Source of the DNA: Sulfuriferula multivorans
GTDB taxonomy: Bacteria > Pseudomonadota > Gammaproteobacteria > Burkholderiales > Thiobacillaceae
NCBI GenBank assembly: GCA_010365175.1
Contig: JAAFGW010000081.1
Location: forward strand, 1 to 10,778
Reading direction: 5' to 3'
Length of the DNA stretch: 10,778 nt
The translations under genes and the position numbers were made by a program. The notes below the pieces were generated by a model. It saw only the letters and a program-made list of their open reading frames with translations, was not told the DNA's origin and ran no database searches. Shown piece after piece: positions 1-7,549 of the stretch. Each line of letters opens with the position of its first letter. Positions within the stretch are counted from its first letter, which is position 1.

Positions 1-416
1 TCGTGGCGGCGGAGCGGGTGGTGACAGACCGGCTGCTGGCGGACACCCATGACGGCCAGGCCGGCAAGCGGCCGCTGTTTGTGCTGCTGGACGCCACCTG
101 GCCCGAGGCGCGCAAGATGTTCCGCAAAAGCCCCTACCTGAACCACCTGCCGGTGCTGAGCCTGCAGTCCGATCAGATTTCACGCTACCGGCTGCGCCGC
201 TCCAAGCGCGGAGACCACTTTTGCACGTCCGAGGTGGCGGCCTTGTGCCTGGAACTGGCTGGTGAGCCCCATGTAGCGGAGACGCTGGAGGCTTACCTGG
301 ATGTGTTTACCAACCACTACCTGCAGGCCAAACAGCAGTTGCCCGTGGACCTGGAAGACGCGGCCCACCAGCGTTTGCGTGGCTTGCGTTTGGCGGGTTT
401 TATGCGCCCGTTGTGA
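1..416 (+). CDS. DTW-domain protein (tRNA-uridine aminocarboxypropyltransferase family), 5' end outside window
   Basis: This is the C-terminal 137 or so residues of a DTW-domain protein; the frame is open to the window edge and the GTG at 3 is probably an internal valine. DTW proteins (E. coli TapT/YfiP type) transfer the 3-amino-3-carboxypropyl group of S-adenosylmethionine to uridine in tRNA, making acp3U, in the cytoplasm. The family signature DxTW is seen as LLDATWPEARKM, followed by the conserved YRLRR and the CTSEVAALCLELAGE helix; these are the usual second half of the family. The stop at 414-416 is a normal end. Base composition is GC-rich, unlike the sulfur block further on, so I take this as part of the resident chromosome. 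Family call is firm; which uridine it modifies cannot be told. Confidence 0.85.
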   Translation, partial: VAAERVVTDRLLADTHDGQAGKRPLFVLLDATWPEARKMFRKSPYLNHLPVLSLQSDQISRYRLRRSKRGDHFCTSEVAALCLELAGEPHVAETLEAYLDVFTNHYLQAKQQLPVDLEDAAHQRLRGLRLAGFMRPL

Positions 417-572
417 AGGCGGGGCAAGGGTGGCGCGCTGTTCATGCTGCCGTACACGCTGGGCATTGTGCTGCTCGCGGCCGTGGGCTATGCCTCTTTC
501 ATTTCGCTGCGCGGTCTCTGGCTGGGGCCCATGCTGATGCAGCGCCACGGCTTCTCGCTGCACCAAGCCTGA
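417..572 (+). pseudogene. Fragment of an MFS transporter (short membrane ORF)
   Basis: Directly after the DTW stop, in the same frame, 51 open codons run to a TGA at 570-572; an ATG at 444 would give 42 residues. The peptide is a hydrophobic helix (LGIVLLAAVGYASFISL) followed by RGLWLGPMLMQRHGFSLHQA, which resembles the RGLWxGP...HG segment at the start of the second half of many major facilitator transporters. A full transporter would have about 400 residues and 12 helices, so this is a piece of one helix-loop unit, cut off where the intergenic repeat begins at 573. No good ribosome binding site is seen. It could also be an unrelated one-helix small protein; I prefer a transporter remnant. 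Confidence 0.4.
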
Positions 573-637
573 AATTGCTATTTTTCTGATAGCTGCTTGC
601 GCCCTTTCTGTATGGGATGACGGCTATTTTTTCTTGA
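573..637. repeat. Comamonadaceae-type intergenic repeat, copy 1
   Basis: An AT-rich element with the form TTGCTATTTTT, then TGATAGCTGCTTGCGC, and a closing GGCTATTTTTTCTTG stands out from the GC-rich surroundings. I recognise this layout as a dispersed intergenic repeat common in Acidovorax, Polaromonas and Rhodoferax genomes. The 12-base core TGATAGCTGCTT (587-598) recurs at 10605-10616 in this window. It starts immediately after the TGA at 572 and marks the edge of the transporter fragment. Recognition is from memory of such genomes, not from a search. Confidence 0.6.
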
Positions 638-981
638 GAACAAGCTTTAAGTCGTGGGTACCTCGCCGTGGACGAAGCATCGCCCTGAGGTAAAACGCCG
701 GCCAAGCCGCTGCTGCGCAGGAGGCCCGGCCGCGAAGGTTTACTTGCTCCCCGCAAGAGCCATGACAGGCCGCTCCGGTTCGACAGGTTCAGCGCGGCCG
801 CACGGCCAGGTCAAACCGCAGGGCTAGCAGTTTGAATTGGTTGAGCATCGCCTTTGTCCTACATCAATACCGCGTTCATGATGCATACACTCTTGGCAAC
901 CCGTCGGTTAATTACCACGCCATGGCAGACATCAAGGCAACCACACGTTGTGGCGGAAAAACGGAAATAATTTTTATCCTT
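638..981. other. Gene-free stretch between the left flank and the sulfur block
   Basis: No convincing coding region is seen here on either strand; open frames are short, lack recognisable motifs and ribosome binding sites. The left part (640-830) is GC-rich and like the flank; from about 830 the composition shifts towards that of the following cytochrome gene, so an insertion boundary may lie near 800-840. The right part holds the likely promoter of the cytochrome gene. Confidence 0.5.
854..882 (+). promoter_or_regulatory. Possible sigma70 promoter with FNR-like half site
   Basis: TTGTCC at 854-859 and CATGAT at 877-882 are separated by 17 bases and each match the sigma70 consensus at four of six positions. 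The -35 part overlaps TTGTCCTACATCAA (854-867), which fits the FNR/Anr consensus TTGATNNNNATCAA at eight of ten defined positions. If real, transcription would start near 889, giving a leader of about 105 bases before the cytochrome ATG. Short degenerate matches like this occur by chance, so this is only a candidate. Confidence 0.25.
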
Positions 982-988
982 GAGGAGG
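982..988 (+). promoter_or_regulatory. Ribosome binding site fixing the cytochrome start at 995
   Basis: GAGGAGG is a near-perfect Shine-Dalgarno sequence, six bases before the ATG at 995. It rules out the in-frame TTG at 980, which lies before it, and places a normal signal peptide at the protein's N-terminus. Confidence 0.8.
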
Positions 989-994
989 TTTGTA

Positions 995-3079
995 ATGGCT
1001 ACGGCAAAAAATTTTCTGGGAATGATTTTTGGCGCGTCTCTGCTTTTCAGTCAGGGCGCTCGGGCCATCGAGTCAACACCGGCTGGGGCAAATATCGCTG
1101 TGCCGGGAGCAGCAGCTTCAGAGGAGAAGTCAGAGCTGCTCAAGCGTGGGGAGTATGTGGCACGCCTGGGAGACTGCATCGCCTGCCACACGACACCTAA
1201 CGGAAAACTGATGGCGGGCGGACTGGAACTCAAGACACCGTTTGGTGCACTCTATTCCACCAATATCACGCCAGATACCCAAACAGGCATTGGCAAGTAT
1301 TCTTTTGAGCAATTTGACCGCGCCATGCGCAAGGGAGTCGCAGCAGATGGGCGCAATCTGTATTCCGCCATGCCATACCCTTCCTATGCCAAGATGACCG
1401 GGGAGGACATGCGCGCCTTGTATGCTTATCTGAATCAGGGACTTGCACCGGTCAACCAGCCCAACAAGCCAGCGGAGATGTCCTGGCCGTTCAGTATGCG
1501 TTGGGGCTTGTCGCTCTGGAACTGGGCATTCCTTGATGACACGCCCTTCAAGCCCGTGACAAGCCAGGATGCCGTCTGGAACCGCGGCGCCTACTTGGTA
1601 CAGGGGCTGGGACATTGCGGTGCCTGCCACACGCCGCGCGGCATTGCCTTTCAAGAGAAAACGATGACCCACGAGGGTTCAAATGGCAAACTCTATCTTG
1701 CGGGCGAAACGGTAGAGGCCTGGCGAGCACTCAGTCTGCGTAACCTATGGACAGTGGAAGATACGGCTTTGCTGCTCAAGACGGGGCAGAATCGCTTCGC
1801 CAGCGTTTCCGGAAATATGGTCGAGGTGATTCATAACAGCACCCAGCACTTCAGCGATGGCGATTTGACAGCCATCGCCACCTATCTGAAATCGCTGCCA
1901 CCCGGTGAGAACGATTTACCCATGCCCGCAGCGCCGGTTCATGTTGCCACATCAACAGTCCCCACCAAACTTTTCTCCACGCGGGGCGGGTTGGGATATG
2001 TGCAATTCTGTGTTGATTGCCATCGCCAGGATGGCGCGGGAGTCAAAGAAATCTTCCCGTCGTTGGCGCAGAACCCTTCTGTCGCATCGTCTGATCCACT
2101 GACACTTCTTCATATCACGTTGACGGGTTGGAAAACAGCACAAACGGCGGCGCATCCGCGTGTCTACACCATGCCGGCCTTTAGCCGATTGTCTGATCAG
2201 GAATTGGCTGAAATCCTGAGCTTTGTGCGTGGAAGTTGGGGGAATAATGCACAGCCGATCAATGCTTCTCAGGTTAAGAAATTGCGCGGACAACTTGACC
2301 CCAAGGTCACAGATTCTTCCCAATTTGAAACGCCGCGTCTGGCGAATCTGCTCAGTCAGCCCAATGCCGAGCAACTGATTCGTGGCATGCGTTTGCACCT
2401 TGAAACCAAAGCATTGTTGCCGCAGAACGTCGCCAATGCCTTGAATTGCACGAGTTGTCACCTCAACGCAGGCACCGTGGCGGATGGTTCGCCTTTCGTC
2501 GGTGTTTCTGCCTTCTTTCCGAGCTATGCCCCGCGTGCGGGACGAATCATCACACTCGAAGACCGGATCAATGGTTGCTTCTTGCGTTCAATGAATGGCA
2601 AGCCGCTGCCGGTGGAATCCGCAGACATGAAGGCGATGGTGGCTTATTTCAATTGGATGAAAGGGGAAACCAAGCCAGAGGATAAAGTCGCCGGCCGGGG
2701 TGTGGGCAAGATTGATATGACGATCAAACCAGATATTGAGAACGGCAAGAAGGTCTATTCGGCACAGTGCGCGGTGTGCCACGGCAAGGAAGGTGAAGGC
2801 CTGATGCAGGCGGATGGTCGTTACGTTTATCCTCCGCTATGGGGCGATCAGTCATTCAACATCGGCGCAGGCACGGCTCGCACTTATACAGCGGCGGCAT
2901 TTGTAAAGCGCAACATGCCGATAGGATTCCACGAGAAGTTCCCGCTGGGGCAAGGCGGTCTTTCTGATCAAGAAGCGGTTGATGTTTCAGAGTATTTCTC
3001 ACACCAGCCACGTCCGGATTTCGCCGGCAAAGTGAAGGATTGGCCGAAGGATAAAAAACCCCAGGACGCGCGATATTGA
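995..3079 (+). CDS. tsdA: Five-haem fusion: triheme dehydrogenase-type cytochrome c plus TsdA thiosulfate dehydrogenase
   Basis: A secreted 694-residue c-type cytochrome. Residues 1-24 are a signal peptide ending GARA. Residues about 45-440 resemble the triheme cytochrome subunit of alcohol/gluconate dehydrogenases, with haem motifs CIACH (61-65), CGACH (208-212) and CVDCH (339-343) and the typical GGLELKTPFG and STNITPD segments. Residues about 450-694 are TsdA-like: CTSCH (485-489), CAVCH (592-596), the motif RINGCFLRSMNG whose Cys528 corresponds to the cysteine ligand of the active-site haem in TsdA, PPLWGDQSFNIGAG, KRNMP with a candidate methionine ligand, and the DARY end. TsdA couples two thiosulfates into tetrathionate (and may work in reverse) in the periplasm. 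The fused triheme half is likely its electron acceptor, in the role of TsdB. TsdB-TsdA fusions are known; a triheme dehydrogenase-type partner is the odd point. TsdA assignment is firm, direction of the reaction is not. Confidence 0.88.
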   Translation: MATAKNFLGMIFGASLLFSQGARAIESTPAGANIAVPGAAASEEKSELLKRGEYVARLGDCIACHTTPNGKLMAGGLELKTPFGALYSTNITPDTQTGIGKYSFEQFDRAMRKGVAADGRNLYSAMPYPSYAKMTGEDMRALYAYLNQGLAPVNQPNKPAEMSWPFSMRWGLSLWNWAFLDDTPFKPVTSQDAVWNRGAYLVQGLGHCGACHTPRGIAFQEKTMTHEGSNGKLYLAGETVEAWRALSLRNLWTVEDTALLLKTGQNRFASVSGNMVEVIHNSTQHFSDGDLTAIATYLKSLPPGENDLPMPAAPVHVATSTVPTKLFSTRGGLGYVQFCVDCHRQDGAGVKEIFPSLAQNPSVASSDPLTLLHITLTGWKTAQTAAHPRVYTMPAFSRLSDQELAEILSFVRGSWGNNAQPINASQVKKLRGQLDPKVTDSSQFETPRLANLLSQPNAEQLIRGMRLHLETKALLPQNVANALNCTSCHLNAGTVADGSPFVGVSAFFPSYAPRAGRIITLEDRINGCFLRSMNGKPLPVESADMKAMVAYFNWMKGETKPEDKVAGRGVGKIDMTIKPDIENGKKVYSAQCAVCHGKEGEGLMQADGRYVYPPLWGDQSFNIGAGTARTYTAAAFVKRNMPIGFHEKFPLGQGGLSDQEAVDVSEYFSHQPRPDFAGKVKDWPKDKKPQDARY

Positions 3080-3170
3080 TGAAAGTGCCCAACCCATTGT
3101 TCCAGCAGACATCAGCACAGCCGATAGCCGATAGCCGGCAGGCCGGCGTTACTCACCCAGGAGATCGATC

Positions 3171-5282
3171 ATGAGCAAAGCAAAGACAACGCGTCATTCC
3201 GGAAAACGCAACCAGGAAAAGGACTCGGCCCCGAACGGAGGCTCACAACAGGCTGCCGGCGGCGAACTGCACCAGATCGCTGGGGGAGCGCACCCCGCGC
3301 TCACCACAAACCAGGGTCTTGTACTTTCCGATAATCAAAACTCGCTCCGGGCCAATCCGCGCGGACCTACGCTGCTGGAGGACTTCATCCTCCGCGAAAA
3401 AATCACCCATTTCGATCACGAGCGCATTCCTGAGCGTATCGTTCACGCGCGCGCGACGGGCGTGCATGGATACTTCGAGCTGACCGCCTCGTTGCAGCAA
3501 TACACCACCGCCAGGATACTTACCGAGGTGGGTGAGAAGACGCCCGTGTTTACGCGCATATCGACTGTCGCAGGCGGCGCGGGTTCGGTCGACACGCCGC
3601 GTGACGTACGCGGGTTTGCCGTCAAGTTTTACACCAAGGAAGGCAATTGGGACCTGGTCGGCAACAACATCCCGGTTTTCTTCATCCAGGATGCCATAAA
3701 ATTCCCCGACCTCATCCATGCCGTAAAAATGGAACCCGACCGCGGATTTCCGCAATCGGCGACCGCGCACGACACGTTCTGGGACTTCATTTCGCTCACG
3801 CCTGAATCCATGCATACGGTGATGTGGATCATGTCGGATCGCACCCTGCCGCGATCGCTACGCATGATCGAAGGCTTTGGCGTGCATAGTTTCCGGCTGA
3901 TCAACGCCGCCGGCAAATCAACCTTCGTCAAATTCCACTGGCGTCCGAAGCTCGGCTTGCAGTCCACTATTTGGGATGAGACCGTCAAGATTTCCGGCGC
4001 TGACCAAGACTTCCACCGCCGCGATATGTTCGAATCTATCGAAGCCGGGAATTTCCCCGAGTGGGAATTTGCGGTGCAACTTTTCACGCAGGAAGACGCG
4101 GACAGATTCCCGTTCGATCATCTCGACGCGACCAAGCTGATTCCTGAAGAACTGGTGCCCTTGCAAGTAATCGGCCGCATGGTTCTGGATCGCTGGCCGA
4201 ACAATTTCTTTGCCGAAACCGAACAGGTTGCCTACTGCCCTTCCCATGTCGTGCCTGGCATCGATTTTTCAAATGACCCCCTGTTGCAAGGCCGTTTATT
4301 CTCCTATCTCGACACGCAGTTGTCGCGCTTGGGTTCGCCCAATTTTCACCAGATCCCGGTCAACGCGCCCAAGTGCCCGTTCGCCAACCATCAACGCGAC
4401 GGGCATATGCAGATGGCGCAACCGGCGGGCCGTGTTGCGTACGAGCCCAACTCCTTGTCGGAGTACTCGCCACGCGAAACGCCCAAGGGCTTTCATAGCG
4501 CTGCGGTCACTGAAACGGGCGAGAAAGGCCGCATCCGTGACGAGCGCTTCGCCGACCACTACAGCCAGGCGCGGCAGTTCTATCTCAGCCAGACCACGTA
4601 TGAGCAGGCGCACATTGCCTCGGCGCTGGTGTTTGAGCTTTCCAAGGTCGAACATCCACACATACGTGTAGCCATGGTCGCCCACCTGCGCCATATCGAA
4701 ACAGACCTCGCCCAGCGCGTCGCCGCGGGTCTGGGGCTCGACAAAATGCCCGATGCGCCGGTCGCCGCGGCACCCGTACAGGAGATGGCGCCCTCGTCCG
4801 CGTTGCAGATCATCGGCAAGATGAAAGACACGCTCGTGGGGCGCGCGGTTGGCATCCTGATCGCGGAGGGTTCAGACGGCGCTGTCATCAAGAAGATCAA
4901 AAAGGCCGCGACAGATGCGGGCGCCAGCGTGAAGATCGTCGCCCCCAAAGTGGGCGGCACGAAGCTTGCCGATGGCTCGATGCTGGCGGCTGACGGACAA
5001 CTGGCGGGTACGCCTTCCGTGCTATTCGACGCAGTCGCCGTCATCCTCTCCGACAAAGGCGCAAAGGCACTGTCGATGGAAGGCGCCGCGATCGATTTCG
5101 TGCGCGATGCGTTCGGTCATCTCAAGGCAATTGCCGTCGACAAAGGCGGCCAGGCGCTTCTGAAAGCAGCGAATGTCGGACAGGACGCGGGCGTTGTGGA
5201 TGCCAACGACAAGAACGCATTTATTGCTGCGGCAAAGACGCGCCAGTGGGAGCGGGAAAAGTCCGTTCGAACCCTGGCATAG
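3171..5282 (+). CDS. katE: Large-subunit (clade 2) haem catalase, KatE type
   Basis: A 703-residue catalase that breaks hydrogen peroxide into water and oxygen in the cytoplasm. The core aligns closely with E. coli HPII: catalytic His92 in [15 protein letters not shown], Asn165 in [15 protein letters not shown], and the haem-ligand Tyr379 in [14 protein letters not shown]; spacing between these matches HPII. The extra C-terminal region (about 550-703) is the flavodoxin/GATase-like domain that marks large-subunit catalases, beginning near [16 protein letters not shown]. The N-terminal 50 residues are polar and low in order, as in the family. AGGAGA at 3159-3164 supports the ATG at 3171. The gap to the cytochrome gene is 91 bases, containing the small repeat CCGATAGCCGATAG. 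In a sulfur-oxidising setting it may protect against peroxide, but that link is only by position. Confidence 0.95.
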   Translation: MSKAKTTRHSGKRNQEKDSAPNGGSQQAAGGELHQIAGGAHPALTTNQGLVLSDNQNSLRANPRGPTLLEDFILREKITHFDHERIPERIVHARATGVHGYFELTASLQQYTTARILTEVGEKTPVFTRISTVAGGAGSVDTPRDVRGFAVKFYTKEGNWDLVGNNIPVFFIQDAIKFPDLIHAVKMEPDRGFPQSATAHDTFWDFISLTPESMHTVMWIMSDRTLPRSLRMIEGFGVHSFRLINAAGKSTFVKFHWRPKLGLQSTIWDETVKISGADQDFHRRDMFESIEAGNFPEWEFAVQLFTQEDADRFPFDHLDATKLIPEELVPLQVIGRMVLDRWPNNFFAETEQVAYCPSHVVPGIDFSNDPLLQGRLFSYLDTQLSRLGSPNFHQIPVNAPKCPFANHQRDGHMQMAQPAGRVAYEPNSLSEYSPRETPKGFHSAAVTETGEKGRIRDERFADHYSQARQFYLSQTTYEQAHIASALVFELSKVEHPHIRVAMVAHLRHIETDLAQRVAAGLGLDKMPDAPVAAAPVQEMAPSSALQIIGKMKDTLVGRAVGILIAEGSDGAVIKKIKKAATDAGASVKIVAPKVGGTKLADGSMLAADGQLAGTPSVLFDAVAVILSDKGAKALSMEGAAIDFVRDAFGHLKAIAVDKGGQALLKAANVGQDAGVVDANDKNAFIAAAKTRQWEREKSVRTLA

Positions 5283-5340
5283 CAAATGGACGCTCGACCG
5301 CCCTGCTGGCATTTCTTATCTCAACCAAAGAAGAAACACC

Positions 5341-5442
5341 ATGAGCCATCATCTGGACCAGAACGCAATGGACTGTATCAGCACCGGCAACGACTGCGCG
5401 ACCGAGTGCGGCTGTACTGTTGGCGTTGAAGTCATGCAGTGA
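5341..5442 (+). CDS. 33-residue Cys-rich peptide, probable remnant of a DUF326/Csp-type copper-binding protein
   Basis: A short open frame with a modest AAAGAAGAA ribosome binding site starts at ATG 5341, 58 bases after the catalase. It encodes a His-rich start (MSHHLDQN) and cysteines at 12, 19, 23 and 25 in DCISTGNDCATECGC. DUF326 / Csp copper-storage proteins begin in just this way with a CxxxCxxCxxxCxxC pattern in the first helix of a four-helix bundle of about 110-130 residues. Here the second cysteine position is Gly16 (a TGC to GGC change would do it), the last cysteine is one residue too close, and the chain stops at once. I therefore read it as the degenerate N-terminal stub of such a gene, but a small Cys-rich metal-binding peptide in its own right cannot be excluded. 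Confidence 0.45.
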   Translation: MSHHLDQNAMDCISTGNDCATECGCTVGVEVMQ

Positions 5443-5493
5443 GCAATACGTTTGGAACCAGATATTTTTATGACCTTTATTAGGAGACGCAAC

Positions 5494-6285
5494 ATGCCTT
5501 TCTTCAAATCACTCATCGTCGGCAGCTTGCGAACCGCAACTGCATTATTCGCAGCCATTACGCTATCCCACACGGCATTCGCGCAGGAAACGGTATTTGC
5601 CTATGGTCCAGGCGGCCCTGCACCGGCCATGAAAGAGGCCGCCATCGCCTTTGAAAAAACAACCGGTGTAAAAGTGGAAGTGACCGCCGGCCCCACGCCT
5701 GAATGGCTGGACCAGGCGAAGGCCAAGGCCGATCTGATTTTTAGCGGCTCCGAGACGATGATGACCGATTTTGTCTACGCTATGGACGGCCAGCTTTCCC
5801 ATCAGAAAGTAACGCCCTTGTACCTGCGCCCTTTGTCCATTTTGGTACGGCCCGGCAATCCCAAACACATCAAGGGCGTGAAAGACATCCTCAAGCCTGG
5901 CGTGAAAATTTTGGTGGTGAATGGCGCGGGCCAGAATGGCGTATGGGAAGACATCGCTGGACGCAAAGGCGATATCAGGACAGTTGAGGCGCTGCGTCGC
6001 AATATCGTCGCCTATTCCAAAAACAGCGCCGAAGCCAAGCAGACCTGGATCGACAGCAAGGACATCGACGTCTGGCTGATCTGGAATATCTGGCAGGTAG
6101 CCAATCCGCAATTAGCCGACATCGTGCCGATCGAACGTGACTATGCGATCTATCGTGATACTGCCATTGCCATCACTCAGCGTGCCGAAAACAAGCCGTC
6201 TGCCAAGGATTTTGCCCATTTTCTGCAATCGCCTGCGGGCGCCAGAATATTTTCCAAATGGGGCTGGAAAACCGATCAGAAATAA
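5494..6285 (+). CDS. acfC: AcfC-type periplasmic substrate-binding protein
   Basis: A 263-residue solute-binding protein of the ModA/sulfate-binding fold, AcfC group (accessory colonization factor C of Vibrio cholerae; COG4588). TAGGAG at 5481-5486 sits seven bases before ATG 5494, which gives a signal peptide ending HTAFA before QETVFAYGPGGP. Family marks are YGPGGPAPAMKEAA, ADLIFSGSETMM, YLRPLSILVRPGNP, GAGQNGVWEDIAGRKGDI and the end IFSKWGWK. Proteins of this fold bind tetrahedral oxyanions, and AcfC has been described as sulfate-binding-like, so a sulfur oxyanion is the reasonable ligand here given TsdA and SoxB nearby; the ligand is not shown by the sequence. No permease or ATPase gene accompanies it, so it may act as a scavenger or sensor partner rather than in import. 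An in-frame ATG at 5470 is less likely as it precedes the ribosome binding site. Confidence 0.85.
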   Translation: MPFFKSLIVGSLRTATALFAAITLSHTAFAQETVFAYGPGGPAPAMKEAAIAFEKTTGVKVEVTAGPTPEWLDQAKAKADLIFSGSETMMTDFVYAMDGQLSHQKVTPLYLRPLSILVRPGNPKHIKGVKDILKPGVKILVVNGAGQNGVWEDIAGRKGDIRTVEALRRNIVAYSKNSAEAKQTWIDSKDIDVWLIWNIWQVANPQLADIVPIERDYAIYRDTAIAITQRAENKPSAKDFAHFLQSPAGARIFSKWGWKTDQK

Positions 6286-6363
6286 TCGTACTCAACTATT
6301 CTTCACTTCGGTTTCTTGCCGGTGGGGTAACAGATCAAAGGCTCTGGCTCACACATAAAACAA

Positions 6364-6570
6364 GTGGAGTTACTTGCCGCCAAGGAAGTTCGCTTCGCTG
6401 CCTACGTCTATTTCTTGAGCCAATTAGGCGTCGCAAGGGAGGCACTTCTGGAATCGATCGAGATCGTCTCATCCGGCGTGGGGGAACTGGTCAAGAAGCA
6501 GGCAGAGGGATGGGCATTCGGCCATAACATGAGCCAGGTCTGGCGTTGGGCCAGTCTCGCAACGACGTAG
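6364..6570 (+). CDS. Unrecognised small protein, 68 residues
   Basis: I do not recognise this protein. The frame is open from 6331, after a TAA at 6328, to a TAG at 6568; the only usable start is GTG 6364, without a clear ribosome binding site. The peptide begins ELLAAKEVRFAAYVYFLSQLGV, a mildly hydrophobic amphipathic segment, and continues with an acidic helix and a Trp-containing end (AEGWAFGHNMSQVWRWASL). It lies 78 bases after the AcfC gene and 15 bases before the DUF202 gene, on the same strand, so it would fit in the same transcript. It could be the tail of a longer gene that lost its start. Coding status is plausible from position and composition only. Confidence 0.4.
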   Translation: MELLAAKEVRFAAYVYFLSQLGVAREALLESIEIVSSGVGELVKKQAEGWAFGHNMSQVWRWASLATT

Positions 6571-6585
6571 GAAGGGAGAGAAGCA

Positions 6586-6939
6586 ATGCAAGCGAATCAA
6601 GACCGCGATGCACTCGCCTCGGAACGGACGCTGCTGGCAGCCGAACGGACATTCTCCGCCTGGATTCGGACCGGTTTAGCGGGAGTGGGTGGCGGCTTGG
6701 CGGTCGCGCGTGCGCTCGTCTTTCAAAGTTATGTGCACCAAGTGGCGGCGCATATAGTTAGCGGGTTGCTCGTGATTTGGGGGGCAAGCATCTTTTTTTA
6801 TGCGATCGCTGGTTACCGGCGCACATGCGCGAAACTGGCGCAAGAGGGCCTCCCGGAAAATTCGCTGGGCGCCTTGATGCTGATGACGGCGGTGCTATTG
6901 ATTGTTGCCATGCTGGTATTTTGGATTACGCTGCAATGA
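6586..6939 (+). CDS. DUF202 family inner-membrane protein (YidH-like)
   Basis: A 117-residue membrane protein with the DUF202 signature LASERTLLAAERTFSAWIRTGLA at residues 11-33, followed by the first hydrophobic segment; further membrane helices lie at about residues 55-76 (IVSGLLVIWGASIFFYAIAG) and 94-116 (LGALMLMTAVLLIVAMLVF). This three-helix layout and length are standard for the family, whose function is unknown. GGGAGAG upstream gives a good ribosome binding site for ATG 6586, and the gap to the preceding small gene is only 15 bases. In yeast and bacteria related small membrane proteins associate with larger complexes, but nothing here names a partner. Confidence 0.85.
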   Translation: MQANQDRDALASERTLLAAERTFSAWIRTGLAGVGGGLAVARALVFQSYVHQVAAHIVSGLLVIWGASIFFYAIAGYRRTCAKLAQEGLPENSLGALMLMTAVLLIVAMLVFWITLQ

Positions 6940-6983
6940 ACAGCAGATACCAACACTAATGACTACCAAAGGAGATACTAGAA

Positions 6984-7427
6984 ATGAGCCAACACAAAGC
7001 CGAATATGCGATTCATGTTGATATTCCGGTGGTGCTGGAAAAGGCAAACGTAGTATTTAATATGGATCATCTGGTATTTGCTGGTGATATGCCCGTGGGT
7101 ATCAACTATATGCGCCTCCTGGCAAACCGATTTACGGAAATGAATACCCAGGGACAGATTGTGGGCGTCTTTCATGGCGATGCAGCTTACATGACATTGA
7201 ATGACGAGACTTACAATGCTTATCGCCAAGTCAAAACTGGCAACCCTTACAAGAATCTTGTTGCCGAGCTGATAAGGCAGGGAGTGCAGATAGAAGAGTG
7301 TGCGGTTTCCATGGAAAATCATCATTGGCTTAACGATGATCTGTTGCCGGGTGTCAAAGTTCACAGCGGCGCAATTGGGCGTTTGATCCAGCTGGTCCAA
7401 GAAGGTTATGTGCAGATTCATCCTTGA
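6984..7427 (+). CDS. DsrE-family protein with a single cysteine
   Basis: A 147-residue cytoplasmic protein of the DsrE/DsrF-like fold (closest in feel to the COG1416 group). Family marks are the start of a Rossmann-like strand followed by a helix (INYMRLLANRF), the strand IVGVFHGDAAYMTL, the segment NPYKNLVAELIRQGVQIEECAVSM, and the C-terminal GAIGRLIQLVQEGYVQIHP. Cys106 in EECAVSM is the only cysteine in the protein and sits where sulfur-carrying DsrE proteins keep their active cysteine. DsrE-type proteins pass persulfide sulfur, or in some cases thiosulfonate, between partners. AAAGGAGA at 6968-6975 is a strong ribosome binding site. It lies between DUF202 and SoxB, which supports a sulfur role. 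The C-terminal part is well conserved in style; the exact subfamily is uncertain. Confidence 0.78.
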   Translation: MSQHKAEYAIHVDIPVVLEKANVVFNMDHLVFAGDMPVGINYMRLLANRFTEMNTQGQIVGVFHGDAAYMTLNDETYNAYRQVKTGNPYKNLVAELIRQGVQIEECAVSMENHHWLNDDLLPGVKVHSGAIGRLIQLVQEGYVQIHP

Positions 7428-7538
7428 AAACCTTGTCATGGAGAGTGCGCTATATACCATGGCGGCCAATGAGCATGAGAAAGAGGCAAGTAAGAAACAT
7501 GCGGCAACGCCATCATTTCGGAACAGGCCTGTCCTGAC

Positions 7539-7544
7539 AAGGAA
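7539..7544 (+). promoter_or_regulatory. Ribosome binding site deciding the SoxB start
   Basis: AAGGAA lies five bases before ATG 7550, and an in-frame TGA at 7535-7537 blocks any longer start. The protein therefore begins at 7550 and lacks room for a signal peptide. Confidence 0.6.
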
Positions 7545-7549
7545 TTCGA

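Noticed and set aside
980..997. Upstream TTG start for the cytochrome gene
   Set aside because: It precedes the Shine-Dalgarno GAGGAGG and adds MRRFV before a normal signal peptide; ATG 995 is correctly spaced.
3116..3147. CCGATAG tandem and GCCGGC palindrome between the cytochrome and catalase genes as a terminator
   Set aside because: The stem is short with a two-base loop and no T-run follows; probably just local repetition.
3243..3815. Long minus-strand open frame inside the catalase gene (and similar ones in other genes)
   Set aside because: It is an antisense shadow of a well-identified gene, without motifs or a start signal of its own.
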